From: JAWXBM01 sp034440115
GTDB taxonomy: Bacteria; Pseudomonadota; Gammaproteobacteria; Xanthomonadales; SZUA-36
Direction of reading: 5' to 3'
DNA length: 22,007 nucleotides
NCBI GenBank assembly: GCA_034440115.1
Contig: JAWXBM010000048.1
Location: forward strand, 1 to 22,007
Position numbers and translations under genes: made by a program. The notes beneath the pieces are model-generated. The model searched no databases. It saw only the letters and a program-made list of their open reading frames with translations, and had not been told where the DNA came from. Position 1 is the first letter of the stretch. The number at the start of each line of letters is the position of its first letter. This document shows, piece by piece, positions 1-7,321 of the stretch.

Positions 1-272
1 ATTTTGCGTAAGGCGTGGAAGGCGGCGACCGTCATGACGGCCACCGGAATCGAGGTGCTGATGGTCAGGCCAGCACGCAGACCCAGATAAGCATTGGCGG
101 CACCGAACAGGATGCCAAAGGCGATGCCGAAGAAGATCGCCTTGACGGTAAACTCGGCGGGGTTCTCATCACGCGGCACATAAGGTAGATAAATTTCCCC
201 AGGCTTCAAAGGTCGGTGGGCGTTTTCTGCCAGGCTTTTTGTGGCTGCTTTATTGGCTGTTCGCTCTGCCAA
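1..272 (-). CDS. OPT family oligopeptide transporter, N-terminal part (runs off the window)
   Basis: The first 90 codons of a gene reading leftwards off the window. A TTG start at 272 is chosen because a GGAGA ribosome binding site lies just upstream and no in-frame ATG does. The product has a short basic, Ala-rich cytoplasmic start, then LKPGEIYLPYVPRDENPAEF. A hydrophobic segment follows from about residue 43 with the stretch FGAANAYLGLRAGL and then TISTSIPVAV. This is the characteristic first transmembrane region of OPT transporters (oligopeptide or metal-chelate uptake across the inner membrane). Substrate cannot be predicted from this fragment. It is divergent from cbpA and shares a 185-bp intergenic region with it. 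Family call is firm; the exact start is less so. Confidence 0.85.
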   Translation of the reverse strand, partial: MAERTANKAATKSLAENAHRPLKPGEIYLPYVPRDENPAEFTVKAIFFGIAFGILFGAANAYLGLRAGLTISTSIPVAVMTVAAFHALRK

Positions 273-294
273 CTTGATTCTCCTTATTATTCGA

Positions 295-333
295 GCTTAT
301 TTTCTGGGCTTATTTTCGGGGCTTATTTTCGGG
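295..333. repeat. 13-bp direct tandem repeat, three copies
   Basis: The unit GCTTATTTTCGGG occurs at 295, 308 and 321 with a 13-bp period. The first copy has one substitution (CTGGG for CGGGG at its end). It lies between the divergent OPT and cbpA genes, close to the likely OPT promoter. It could be a slippage product or a repeated protein binding site; nothing in the sequence decides this. Confidence 0.7.
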
Positions 334-457
334 GCTACGGCTATTCTGGCTGCAATCCTGCGTTGCATCAAATGAATACCGCTGCTGACTTGTCGAAATC
401 ACAGGCACGTGGCAGTCTGTCCACTGCTTTCCATGATGCGGAAAAGGGCAAGAAAAC

Positions 458-1366
458 ATGCAGTACAAGGACTATTACAAAATCATGGGCGTGGCCAAGG
501 ATGCCAGTCAGGACGAGATCAAGCGCTCCTATCGCAAACTGGCGCGCAAATATCATCCCGATGTCAGCAAACAAGCCGACGCCGAAGAGCGTTTCAAGGA
601 ACTGGGCGAGGCTTACGAAGTGCTCAAGGACAGGGAAAAGCGTACTGCCTATGATGAGTTGGGCAGCAACTGGCAAGCCGGCCAGGACTTCCGCCCTCCT
701 CCGGGCTGGAACGGTGGTCAACCGGGTGGCCAGCAGGGTGGTTTCAGTGATTTTTTCGAAGAGATATTTGGCCGCTCACAGGCAGGCAGGCGTGCACCAT
801 CCGGCCAGGACTTCAATATGCAAGGTGAAGACCGTCACGCCCGTATCCAGATCGATATTGAAGACAGTTACCAAGGCGCCACCCGCCAGCTCAGCCTGGC
901 AATTCCCGAACTCACGCCTGACGGCTATGTCCAGAACCGCGAGCGCACCCTGTCGGTAAAAATTCCCAAGGGCATTCGCGAAGGCCAGCAAATTCGTCTG
1001 GCCGGACAGGGCGGTGGGGGCATGGGCAGCGGCCGAGCCGGCGATCTGTATCTGGAAGTGGCGTTCAAGCCACATCTGCGTTATCGGGCCAGCGGCAAGG
1101 ACGTTTATGTGGATGTGCCGGTCATGCCCTGGGAAGCAGCATTGGGCGACAGCGTGAAAGTCAGCACACCCAGCGGCGAGGTCAAACTGAAGATACCTGC
1201 CGGCTCTCAAGCCGGTAAAACCCTGCGCCTCAAGGGCGGTGGCCTACCCGGTAAATCGCCCGGCGATTTCTATGCGGTGTTGAAGCTGGTTAATCCGCCG
1301 GCAGACACGGACAGGGCCCGCGCGGCCTTTGAGCAGTTGCGCGACGAACTGGAGGTTAAAGTATGA
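458..1366 (+). CDS. cbpA: DnaJ-class co-chaperone, curved DNA-binding protein CbpA
   Basis: 302 residues, close to the usual CbpA length (about 306). An N-terminal J domain (residues 1-70) carries the HPD motif at 33-35 (KYHPDV), which stimulates DnaK ATPase. A Gly/Phe-rich linker follows (about 70-115), then two beta-sandwich substrate-binding domains (about 120-300). There is no Cys-rich zinc finger, which separates CbpA from DnaJ. The repeated GQGGGGMGSGRAGDLYLEV and KGGGLPGKSPGDFY segments are typical of the DnaJ C-terminal domain. ATG at 458 is preceded by an A/G-rich stretch (GGGCAAG). The gene overlaps cbpM by 4 bp, so the two are translationally coupled. In E. coli CbpA also binds curved DNA in stationary phase; that role here is inferred from homology. 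Confidence 0.93.
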   Translation: MQYKDYYKIMGVAKDASQDEIKRSYRKLARKYHPDVSKQADAEERFKELGEAYEVLKDREKRTAYDELGSNWQAGQDFRPPPGWNGGQPGGQQGGFSDFFEEIFGRSQAGRRAPSGQDFNMQGEDRHARIQIDIEDSYQGATRQLSLAIPELTPDGYVQNRERTLSVKIPKGIREGQQIRLAGQGGGGMGSGRAGDLYLEVAFKPHLRYRASGKDVYVDVPVMPWEAALGDSVKVSTPSGEVKLKIPAGSQAGKTLRLKGGGLPGKSPGDFYAVLKLVNPPADTDRARAAFEQLRDELEVKV

Positions 1367-1728
1367 ACGCACCCAAGAACATGGATACCACACTGCAAGG
1401 TGAGATTCTCGGCAAGGACATTATTCTGACTCTCGAACAGCTATGTCGCAGTTGCGCGCTGCCCCAAGAACAGATTTTGCTGCTGGTCGAAGAAGGTATT
1501 ATCGAGCCGAAAGCTCTTGCTGGTGGACCCGCCAGTGATCTTCAAATCGAGCATTGGCAGTTCCACTGGAAAAGCGTCACTCGCGTGCGCACCAGCACGA
1601 GGCTGCAACAGGATCTGGGCGTCAATCTGGCCGGGGTTGCTCTGGCGCTGGAGCTGTTGGAGCGTATCGACAAACTGGAACGACGCCTTAATCATCAACT
1701 CAATCATGGGCTCGGTCAACTGAGCTAA
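1363..1728 (+). CDS. cbpM: Chaperone modulatory protein CbpM
   Basis: 121 residues, a little longer than E. coli CbpM (101). The start overlaps the cbpA stop as ATGA, the usual arrangement for this pair. An N-terminal MerR-like helical region (LTLEQLCRSCALPQEQILLLVEEG, about 23-46) is followed by a C-terminal amphipathic helix rich in Leu/Glu/Arg (LELLERIDKLERRLN). CbpM binds the CbpA J domain and blocks its interaction with DnaK. The assignment rests on gene position plus the recognisable helix pattern; sequence conservation in this family is low. Confidence 0.85.
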   Translation: MNAPKNMDTTLQGEILGKDIILTLEQLCRSCALPQEQILLLVEEGIIEPKALAGGPASDLQIEHWQFHWKSVTRVRTSTRLQQDLGVNLAGVALALELLERIDKLERRLNHQLNHGLGQLS

Positions 1729-1773
1729 GATAGCGCCGTTATAACACAATAATTTTTTGCTGAGGAGTCCCCC

Positions 1774-3138
1774 ATGGCCGCAACCAACATCCAACCCTGG
1801 GACATCCTGCGCGACTACCTCAAGAGCAATGACAGCGAGGGGCTGAACCGCTTCCTTTCGGAGCTGAGCGGCGAAGACGGCCTGCGTGCCTTTATGCGGC
1901 TGGACAGCGACGAACAACAAAAGGTGCTGGAACGGGTCAGCCCGGAAGCTGCGGCCGAAGTATTTGAATTCATCCCCGATGAACCGGCTGCCGAACTGCT
2001 GGAAGAACTTCATCCGCAAGTTGCCGCTTCCATCATCAGCGAGATGTCCAGCGACGACCAGGCCGACGTGCTGGGAGAGCTGGATCCGGAAGATCTGGAA
2101 GAAATCCTGCGCTATATGGACGAGCGCGACGCCGGTGATGCGCGCCAGTTGATGGCCTATGACGAAGATGTCGCCGGCGGCCTGATGATGACCGAGTACT
2201 TCAGTTATCCCAAGATGTACCGGGCCGGTTCGGTGCTGAATGATTTGCAGCGTCGTGAGGACGAGTACGAACTCAACAACGTGCTGTATATCTATGTCAC
2301 CGACCGTTCGCGCCAGTTGCTCGGTGTCTGCCGCATGCGTGACATCGTTTTTTCCTCGCCCGATGTACGCCTGTCGGATATTTTCCGGCCGGCAATTTCG
2401 GTGCTGGATACCGCCACGCTGGATGAGCTGGAAAACTTTTTTGACGATAACAATCTTTCAGCCGTGCCAGTGGTGGACCAGAACAAGCGTATTTTGGGCG
2501 TGGTGCGGCGCCGGGCAGTCTATGACGCGGTAGCGGAAGTGTCCGAAACTGATCACCTCAAGTCACAAGGTATTGTTGGTGGTGAAGAATTACGCTCTAT
2601 GCCTACGATAGTCCGTTCACGCCGCCGTCTGGCCTGGTTGTCGGTCAACATTCTGCTGAACGTGCTTGCCGCCAGCGTGATTGCCCAGTTTCAGGATGTA
2701 CTCCAGGCCGTCATTGTGCTGGCGGTGTTCCTGCCGATTATTTCCGACATGAGCGGTTGCTCCGGCAATCAGGCGGTGGCGGTCAGCATGCGTGAGTTAT
2801 CACTGGGTGTAATCAAGCCACAGGATTTTTACTATGTGTGGCGTAAAGAAGCCGTGGTTGGCTTGATCAACGGCCTGGTGCTGGGCCTGCTGATCGCCCT
2901 GGTGGCACTGGTGTGGCAGGGCAATCCCTGGTTGGGGCTGGTGGTGGGTTTTGCCCTGTCGCTCAACACCCTGATCGCGGTTTCCATCGGCGGCACGGTG
3001 CCGGTCATTTTAAAACGTTTCAAGATCGACCCAGCCGTGGCTTCGGGCCCCATACTCACCACCATCACCGATATGTGTGGCTTTTTCCTGTTGTTGGGCA
3101 GCGCCTCTCTGTTACTGCCTCAGCTCACCGGTAATTGA
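1774..3138 (+). CDS. mgtE: Magnesium transporter MgtE
   Basis: 454 residues, full length for the family. An N-terminal MgtE superhelical domain (about 30-135) has repeated acidic helices (EVFEFIPDEPAAELLEELHP, DVLGELDPEDLEEIL). A pair of CBS domains follows (about 137-260; GGLMMTEY opens the first), then five transmembrane helices (about 285-450). Asp433 in the last helix (TTITDMCGF) corresponds to the pore Asp that coordinates Mg2+ in Thermus MgtE. The segment SDMSGCSGNQAVAVSMREL replaces the more common GGNxGxQS signature, a variant I recall from some proteobacterial members. A strong GAGGAG site precedes the ATG. The gene starts 45 bp after cbpM and may share its transcript. The leader is too short for an M-box riboswitch. 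Confidence 0.93.
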   Translation: MAATNIQPWDILRDYLKSNDSEGLNRFLSELSGEDGLRAFMRLDSDEQQKVLERVSPEAAAEVFEFIPDEPAAELLEELHPQVAASIISEMSSDDQADVLGELDPEDLEEILRYMDERDAGDARQLMAYDEDVAGGLMMTEYFSYPKMYRAGSVLNDLQRREDEYELNNVLYIYVTDRSRQLLGVCRMRDIVFSSPDVRLSDIFRPAISVLDTATLDELENFFDDNNLSAVPVVDQNKRILGVVRRRAVYDAVAEVSETDHLKSQGIVGGEELRSMPTIVRSRRRLAWLSVNILLNVLAASVIAQFQDVLQAVIVLAVFLPIISDMSGCSGNQAVAVSMRELSLGVIKPQDFYYVWRKEAVVGLINGLVLGLLIALVALVWQGNPWLGLVVGFALSLNTLIAVSIGGTVPVILKRFKIDPAVASGPILTTITDMCGFFLLLGSASLLLPQLTGN

Positions 3139-3143
3139 TCGGT

Positions 3144-3203
3144 TGTAGGAGATCGCCTTGCGGCCGATCAAGCTCTCAATCGCGAGCAATGCTCGCTCCT
3201 GCA
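3144..3203. repeat. Inverted pair of REP-like palindromes (REPIN/BIME-type)
   Basis: Two related hairpin units face each other. The left unit starts TGTAGGAG and continues GATCGCC-TTGC-GGCCGATC. The right unit, read on the minus strand, starts TGCAGGAG and continues GCGAGC-ATT-GCTCGCGAT. Both share the pattern TGYAGGAG followed by an imperfect palindrome ending CGAT. The stem bases differ between the two but stay paired. This matches the REP doublets of Pseudomonas and relatives, which are mobilised in trans by RAYT transposases. It lies directly after mgtE, where the stems could also stop transcription or protect the 3' end of the mRNA. Confidence 0.75.
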
Positions 3204-3290
3204 ATGAGGTTGCCTAGGTGCCCTGTTTTCACCTTTCGTTGACAGCTCGTGTTGGAATATAGCCACTTAACTATGATCAAGGACTGATGC

Positions 3291-4613
3291 ATGCTTCTAT
3301 CTGGCACATTGCGGGCCAACCTGGTGCGGGTTTTCCTGCTGCAGATCCTGGCCATTTCGGTGGCCGTAGTGCTGGGTGTGTTCGGCGCGGCCAAAGTGGT
3401 GGAACAAATTCTGGTCAATGAAGCGCTGGATGGTGAAACTGCTCACTACTGGGCTTTGTATGCAACCAATCCATTGCAACCCAGGCCCAATACGCTGAAC
3501 CTGCGAGGCTATCTGCGTCACGCCCAACACGGCGATGAAATTCCCACCTGGCTGGCCAGTGCCGAGCCGGGCTTCCGGCGCATAGAAAATGGCAGCACCA
3601 AGCCGTTGGTTCTCGTTAGTGATAAAGGTGATGCCCGTCTCTATCTGGTATTTGACGAGATCCAGGTATCCCGTTTAGCGATGTTTTTTGGTGTGGTACC
3701 GCTTAGCCTGGTGTTATTGCTGGCCTATACGGTCGCCTGGGTAGGTTACCGCTTGTCGCGCAACGCGATTTCACCGCTGATCCAACTGGCAAATCGAGTA
3801 GAAGCATTTGATGCGCGCTCCGGCGACCTTAAAGACCTGGACCTCCATGTTGAAGGCAAAAGCGAAAGCGAAGTAAAGATACTGGCCAGTGCCTTGCAAC
3901 ATTTTATTGAACGCGTTAACGAGTTCCTGCACCGCGAGCGCAATTTCACCCGCAATGCCAGCCACGAACTGCGCACTCCGCTTGCTGTGATGCGGGCTAA
4001 TCTGGATTCGCTGCAGCGACGAGTCGTCGCTCAACCTGAATTGATGGTGCCACTGGAGCGCATGCAGCGCACCGTGCGCGATATGGAAAAACTGCTGGAG
4101 ACCTTGCTGATTCTGGCGCGTGAGGACGAGTCCCGCCTGCCACGCGAAGCCATCCTGATCAATGACCTGGTGGTCGAGCGAATGGAGCAGGTTGGCCGTG
4201 CTCTGGACAACCCCAAAGTTGCAGTAAAACTGGAAGCTGACAGCCTGGTGCAATTGCACGCCCCGCCCAAGGCGCTGGCTATCGTATTCGACAATCTGCT
4301 GCGCAATGCCATCAACTACACTGGCCAGGGCGAGGTAGTGATCAAAATATGGGCAGATGGCTTGTCCATCCGCGATAACGGCCCGGGTATGGAGGCTGAA
4401 TTACTGCAACGCATATTCGAACCGTTTGAACGTGGTGAATCAAGCTCTGGAGGATTTGGCCTGGGGCTCACTATTGTCAAGCGACTGTGCGAACGATTTG
4501 GCTGGAAAATAGCCATTACCAGCGAACCGGGCCTGGGTAGTACTGCAACGCTGCTGTGGAAAAATGCGCAGGTGGTAGGTCAGCGTCGAGAGGTGAAAAA
4601 GGACGCGAACTAA
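3291..4613 (+). CDS. Membrane sensor histidine kinase (two-component system)
   Basis: 440 residues. TM1 is at about 12-34, followed by a small periplasmic sensor region of about 90 residues, then TM2 at about 130-152 and a HAMP-like linker. The HisKA dimerisation helix carries the phospho-acceptor His225 in FTRNASHELRTPLAV. The HATPase domain has an N box (NLLRNAINYT, 335-344), G1 (DNGPG, 362-366) and G2 (GFGLGLTIV, 388-396). All catalytic elements are intact. The start has AAGGA 7 nt upstream. The periplasmic region has no recognised domain, so the signal is unknown. The presumed partner regulator is encoded convergently immediately downstream. The kinase family is certain; the stimulus is not. 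Confidence 0.93.
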   Translation: MLLSGTLRANLVRVFLLQILAISVAVVLGVFGAAKVVEQILVNEALDGETAHYWALYATNPLQPRPNTLNLRGYLRHAQHGDEIPTWLASAEPGFRRIENGSTKPLVLVSDKGDARLYLVFDEIQVSRLAMFFGVVPLSLVLLLAYTVAWVGYRLSRNAISPLIQLANRVEAFDARSGDLKDLDLHVEGKSESEVKILASALQHFIERVNEFLHRERNFTRNASHELRTPLAVMRANLDSLQRRVVAQPELMVPLERMQRTVRDMEKLLETLLILAREDESRLPREAILINDLVVERMEQVGRALDNPKVAVKLEADSLVQLHAPPKALAIVFDNLLRNAINYTGQGEVVIKIWADGLSIRDNGPGMEAELLQRIFEPFERGESSSGGFGLGLTIVKRLCERFGWKIAITSEPGLGSTATLLWKNAQVVGQRREVKKDAN

Positions 4614-4620
4614 ATGGTTG

Positions 4621-5310
4621 CTAGTCGTGTTCCACCGCAGCCAGTTTGAAGCCAATTCCGGGCAGTGTGTGCAGCAGCTTTACGGTAAACGGCCGGTCGA
4701 TTTCGCGCCGCAGGTTATAGACATGGCTGCGCAGAGTGTCGCTGTCAGGCAGCAAGTCGCCCCACAATTCCCTTTCCAGGGTTTCACGGGTGACCACATT
4801 GGGGGATTCGCGCATCAACACACGCAGGATACGCAAGCCAGTGGGGGAAATTTCTATACGTTGCCCCGCCCGGCTGACTTCCAGGCTGCCGGTATCGAAC
4901 AGCAAGTCGGCCACGCGGTATTCGGACTCGCTGACTTCGCCCCGACTGCGTCGCAGCAAGGCCCTGATGCGCGCCACCAACTCGTCCATATCGAATGGCT
5001 TGACCAGATAGTCATCAGCACCGGTGTCAAAGCCCTCCAGTTTATCGGTCAACTGGTCGCGCGCCGTCAGCATCAGTATAGGGGTGGATACCCGTTGATC
5101 TCGCAGACGCTGACAGACTTCCATGCCGTTGAGTTTGGGCAACATCAGGTCCAGCAGAATCAAGTCGTAATGCTGTGTCATGGCCAGGCCCAGTGCCGAA
5201 GCGCCATCGGCAGCAAAATCCATGGTGTAGCCACGCGCCTCCAGCTCATCGCCTATGGTGGCGGCCAAATCTGCATGATCTTCAACCAACAAGATAGAAG
5301 TATTGGACAC
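4621..5310 (-). CDS. OmpR/PhoB-family response regulator
   Basis: 229 residues with a GTG start at 5310. An upstream in-frame extension of 48 residues is possible but lies outside the receiver fold, so it was not used. Receiver domain 1-118: acidic pocket ED at 10-11, phospho-acceptor Asp54 (LILLDLMLP), Thr82 and Lys104 (YLVKPFD). A C-terminal winged-helix DNA-binding domain (about 130-225) has the family signatures SPTGLRILRVLM, DTLRSHVYNLRREID and HTLPGIGFKL. It faces the sensor kinase tail to tail with 7 bp between stop codons. It also follows the SOUL gene in the same direction after an 82-bp gap, so it may be the last cistron of the lipid operon or have its own promoter. Targets are unknown. 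Confidence 0.92.
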   Translation of the reverse strand: MSNTSILLVEDHADLAATIGDELEARGYTMDFAADGASALGLAMTQHYDLILLDLMLPKLNGMEVCQRLRDQRVSTPILMLTARDQLTDKLEGFDTGADDYLVKPFDMDELVARIRALLRRSRGEVSESEYRVADLLFDTGSLEVSRAGQRIEISPTGLRILRVLMRESPNVVTRETLERELWGDLLPDSDTLRSHVYNLRREIDRPFTVKLLHTLPGIGFKLAAVEHD

Positions 5311-5392
5311 GTGCTCAATTCCCGAATGATAAATTGCGCTCATTCTAGCCCAGCTTTCTGCGCTGTTGTTCGCAGGCTTTCGATTTTCTGGT

Positions 5393-6028
5393 TTATTGAA
5401 CTGGAATGAGAATTTCATTTCGGCGCAAAAACCAGGGCTTGAAGGGTGGGTCATAACGCGCCCAGGTAGGCTCTCCGGCTATTTTCAATCCTTGCTGCTC
5501 TATCCAGGCCTCAAGCGCTGTCAATTTCTCGCTGTAATTGTCATTGCTCCAGGTACCGGTATATCTCACGGCTGCCATCTTTTGCGGCGCAATCGACCTG
5601 AGGAAAACGTTTGGATCAGTGGGCAAAGGAGCTGTGTCTGGCGTATAACTGGCTGGCAGCAGAAAGCCGATTTGCCAGCTATCGCCATCGTAGCGATTTT
5701 GTGACACCGGCGATGTCATGGAAATCTTCGCTGCTGCCGCCTGAGTGACCGGTGCGGTCATGGAAATCTTTTCTGCATCATTCGCTGCGTCGCCCCGTGA
5801 TCGATTGGCACCCGAGATGTAGTCAAACAAGAGGCTGAATGCCTTGCTTCCGGCTTGCTTGAAGCCTGCCTCGACCACGGTCTCCACCCGCACCTGAGCT
5901 GCATACTCCCGCAGTTCAAAATCCCCATCCGTCAATATGGTTTCGTAGCTGGCGGTTTCCACAGCATTAGCTGTGCTAACGGCCATAAGTAACCATACTG
6001 CTGCAAAAATACGATTGGCTGGTTTCAT
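5393..6028 (-). CDS. Exported SOUL-family heme/tetrapyrrole-binding protein
   Basis: 211 residues. A signal peptide (hydrophobic core AAVWLLMAVS, probable cleavage ANA|VE after residue 22) directs it to the periplasm. The mature part shows the SOUL fold signatures: YETILTDGDFELREY, FSLLFDYISGANRS, two copies of ISMTxPV (EKISMTAPV and AKISMTSPV), AAVRYTGTWS, and the C-terminal ARYDPPFKPWFLRRNE. Animal and plant members bind heme or porphyrins, usually hydrophobically without a conserved axial ligand. AGGAG lies 7 nt before the ATG. It begins 18 bp after the CFA gene and is the eighth gene of the operon. Tetrapyrrole binding is inferred from family; a link to photosensitiser handling fits the context but is not shown. 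Confidence 0.88.
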   Translation of the reverse strand: MKPANRIFAAVWLLMAVSTANAVETASYETILTDGDFELREYAAQVRVETVVEAGFKQAGSKAFSLLFDYISGANRSRGDAANDAEKISMTAPVTQAAAAKISMTSPVSQNRYDGDSWQIGFLLPASYTPDTAPLPTDPNVFLRSIAPQKMAAVRYTGTWSNDNYSEKLTALEAWIEQQGLKIAGEPTWARYDPPFKPWFLRRNEILIPVQ

Positions 6029-6046
6029 GTATCACTCCTGCCTGGT

Positions 6047-7321
6047 TCAACGAACGGGTAAGGTATGGAAGCCTGGCTTGGAATAGACCAGATGCACATT
6101 GGAAATAGCCCGTTCCAGAAAAGCGCCTTCGCAATAACACAAATAGAACTCCCACATGCGGTTAAAAGGTTCCGGGTAACCCAGCTCGCGCACCTGTTTG
6201 ATGGCAGCAAAAAAGTTCTCGCGCCATAGATTCAAGGTGCGGGCGTAGTGCAAGCCTATATCTTGCAGGTCCAGCAGGCGCATGTCTGTCTGCTGAGCCA
6301 CAGACCGGTTCATTACTTCAGTTGACGGTAAACAGGCGCCCGGGAAGATATAGCGCTGAATAAAGTCCACTGAGCGCTGCGAAGCTGCGTAATTCTGATC
6401 AGCAATGGTGATGGCCTGAATCAGCATCAAACCATCCGGCTTGAGCAAATCACTGCAGATGCGAAAAAAATCCGCATACAGATCGCTGCCTATGGCTTCG
6501 ATCATCTCGATGGAAACCAGTTTGTCAAACTGCCCCGTCAAATCGCGAAAATCATCCTGCAGCGGAGTGATGCGGTCATGTAGTCCGGCATTCGCAATCG
6601 CCTTTTCTACCCACTGGAACTGTTCTTTTGAAATAGTGGTGGTAGTAACACGGCAGCCATAATTCTGCGCCGCGTAAATGGCAAAACCACCCCAGCCGGT
6701 GCCGATTTCCAGCACATGATCGCCCGGCACCAATTGCAGTTTCTGGCAAATCCGCTCCAATCGATTGAGCTGGGCAGAATGCAGATCCGCATGCTGCGCA
6801 TCGAACATGGCACAGGAATACATCATGCTCTCGTCCAGCCACAAGCGGAAAAACTCGTTACCGAGGTCGTAGTGTGCGGCGATATTGCGGCGGGCGCCTT
6901 CGTGGGTATTCCGGTTGACCCAATGAAACAGCTTTTGCAGCGGTCCGGTCAGGCTGGCAAAGCCCGACTCCATCTGTTTCATCAGCGCACGGTTTTGCAA
7001 CAACAGGCGCACCAGGCTGACCAAATCATCGCACTGCCAGTAACCCTGAATATAAGCCTCACCCGCACCAATGGTGCCACCAAAGGCGATCTCGCTGAAA
7101 AAGCGCGGATCCAGAACATCGATGCTGACTGTAAGCGCATCAGCAGAATCCGCTGGCTGCTGACCAAAGCAATACGCCTTGCCCGCAAATGCCAGTTGCA
7201 GGCTGCCATGCTGCAGTTGTTCCAACCGGGCTATTACCTGCCTTTGAGCCAGCCCGTCCAACCAACTGGGTTTGGCCGTTCCCGCCAGATGACGCGGCGA
7301 GGCCAGGGAGATCGACTTCAT
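6047..7321 (-). CDS. cfa: Cyclopropane-fatty-acyl-phospholipid synthase-family methyltransferase
   Basis: 424 residues, SAM-dependent, acting on unsaturated acyl chains of membrane phospholipids. N-terminal lipid-binding domain about 1-125. Catalytic domain: AHYDLGNEFF (149-158), MMYSCAMF with Cys170, SAM motif VLEIGTGWGG (203-212), SIEMIEAIG (270-278), YIFPGACLPS (324-333), HYARTLNLW with Tyr359. Compared from memory with E. coli Cfa, the Cys, Glu and Tyr of the bicarbonate site are kept. The His of LLHTIG is Gln302 (LIQAIT) and the His of MFEH is Ala. The product may therefore be a plain cyclopropane or a methylated chain. It overlaps the DUF1365 gene by 4 bp (ATGA). The gene symbol marks the family, not a proven reaction. 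Confidence 0.85.
   Translation of the reverse strand: MKSISLASPRHLAGTAKPSWLDGLAQRQVIARLEQLQHGSLQLAFAGKAYCFGQQPADSADALTVSIDVLDPRFFSEIAFGGTIGAGEAYIQGYWQCDDLVSLVRLLLQNRALMKQMESGFASLTGPLQKLFHWVNRNTHEGARRNIAAHYDLGNEFFRLWLDESMMYSCAMFDAQHADLHSAQLNRLERICQKLQLVPGDHVLEIGTGWGGFAIYAAQNYGCRVTTTTISKEQFQWVEKAIANAGLHDRITPLQDDFRDLTGQFDKLVSIEMIEAIGSDLYADFFRICSDLLKPDGLMLIQAITIADQNYAASQRSVDFIQRYIFPGACLPSTEVMNRSVAQQTDMRLLDLQDIGLHYARTLNLWRENFFAAIKQVRELGYPEPFNRMWEFYLCYCEGAFLERAISNVHLVYSKPGFHTLPVR

Noticed and set aside
216..959. Long + strand open frame overlapping the start of cbpA
   Set aside because: It covers the J-domain region in another frame, shows no family motif, and crosses the OPT start and tandem repeat. 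It is a shadow of cbpA.
1729..1773. Mg2+-sensing M-box riboswitch before mgtE
   Set aside because: The gap is 45 bp, far too short, with no conserved M-box pairing.
4614..4620. Bidirectional terminator between sensor kinase and response regulator
   Set aside because: Only 7 bp separate the stop codons and no hairpin spans them.
4618..5409. 263-codon + strand frame opposite the response regulator
   Set aside because: The minus strand encodes an intact receiver and winged-helix protein with all key residues; the + frame is Gln/His-rich antisense noise.
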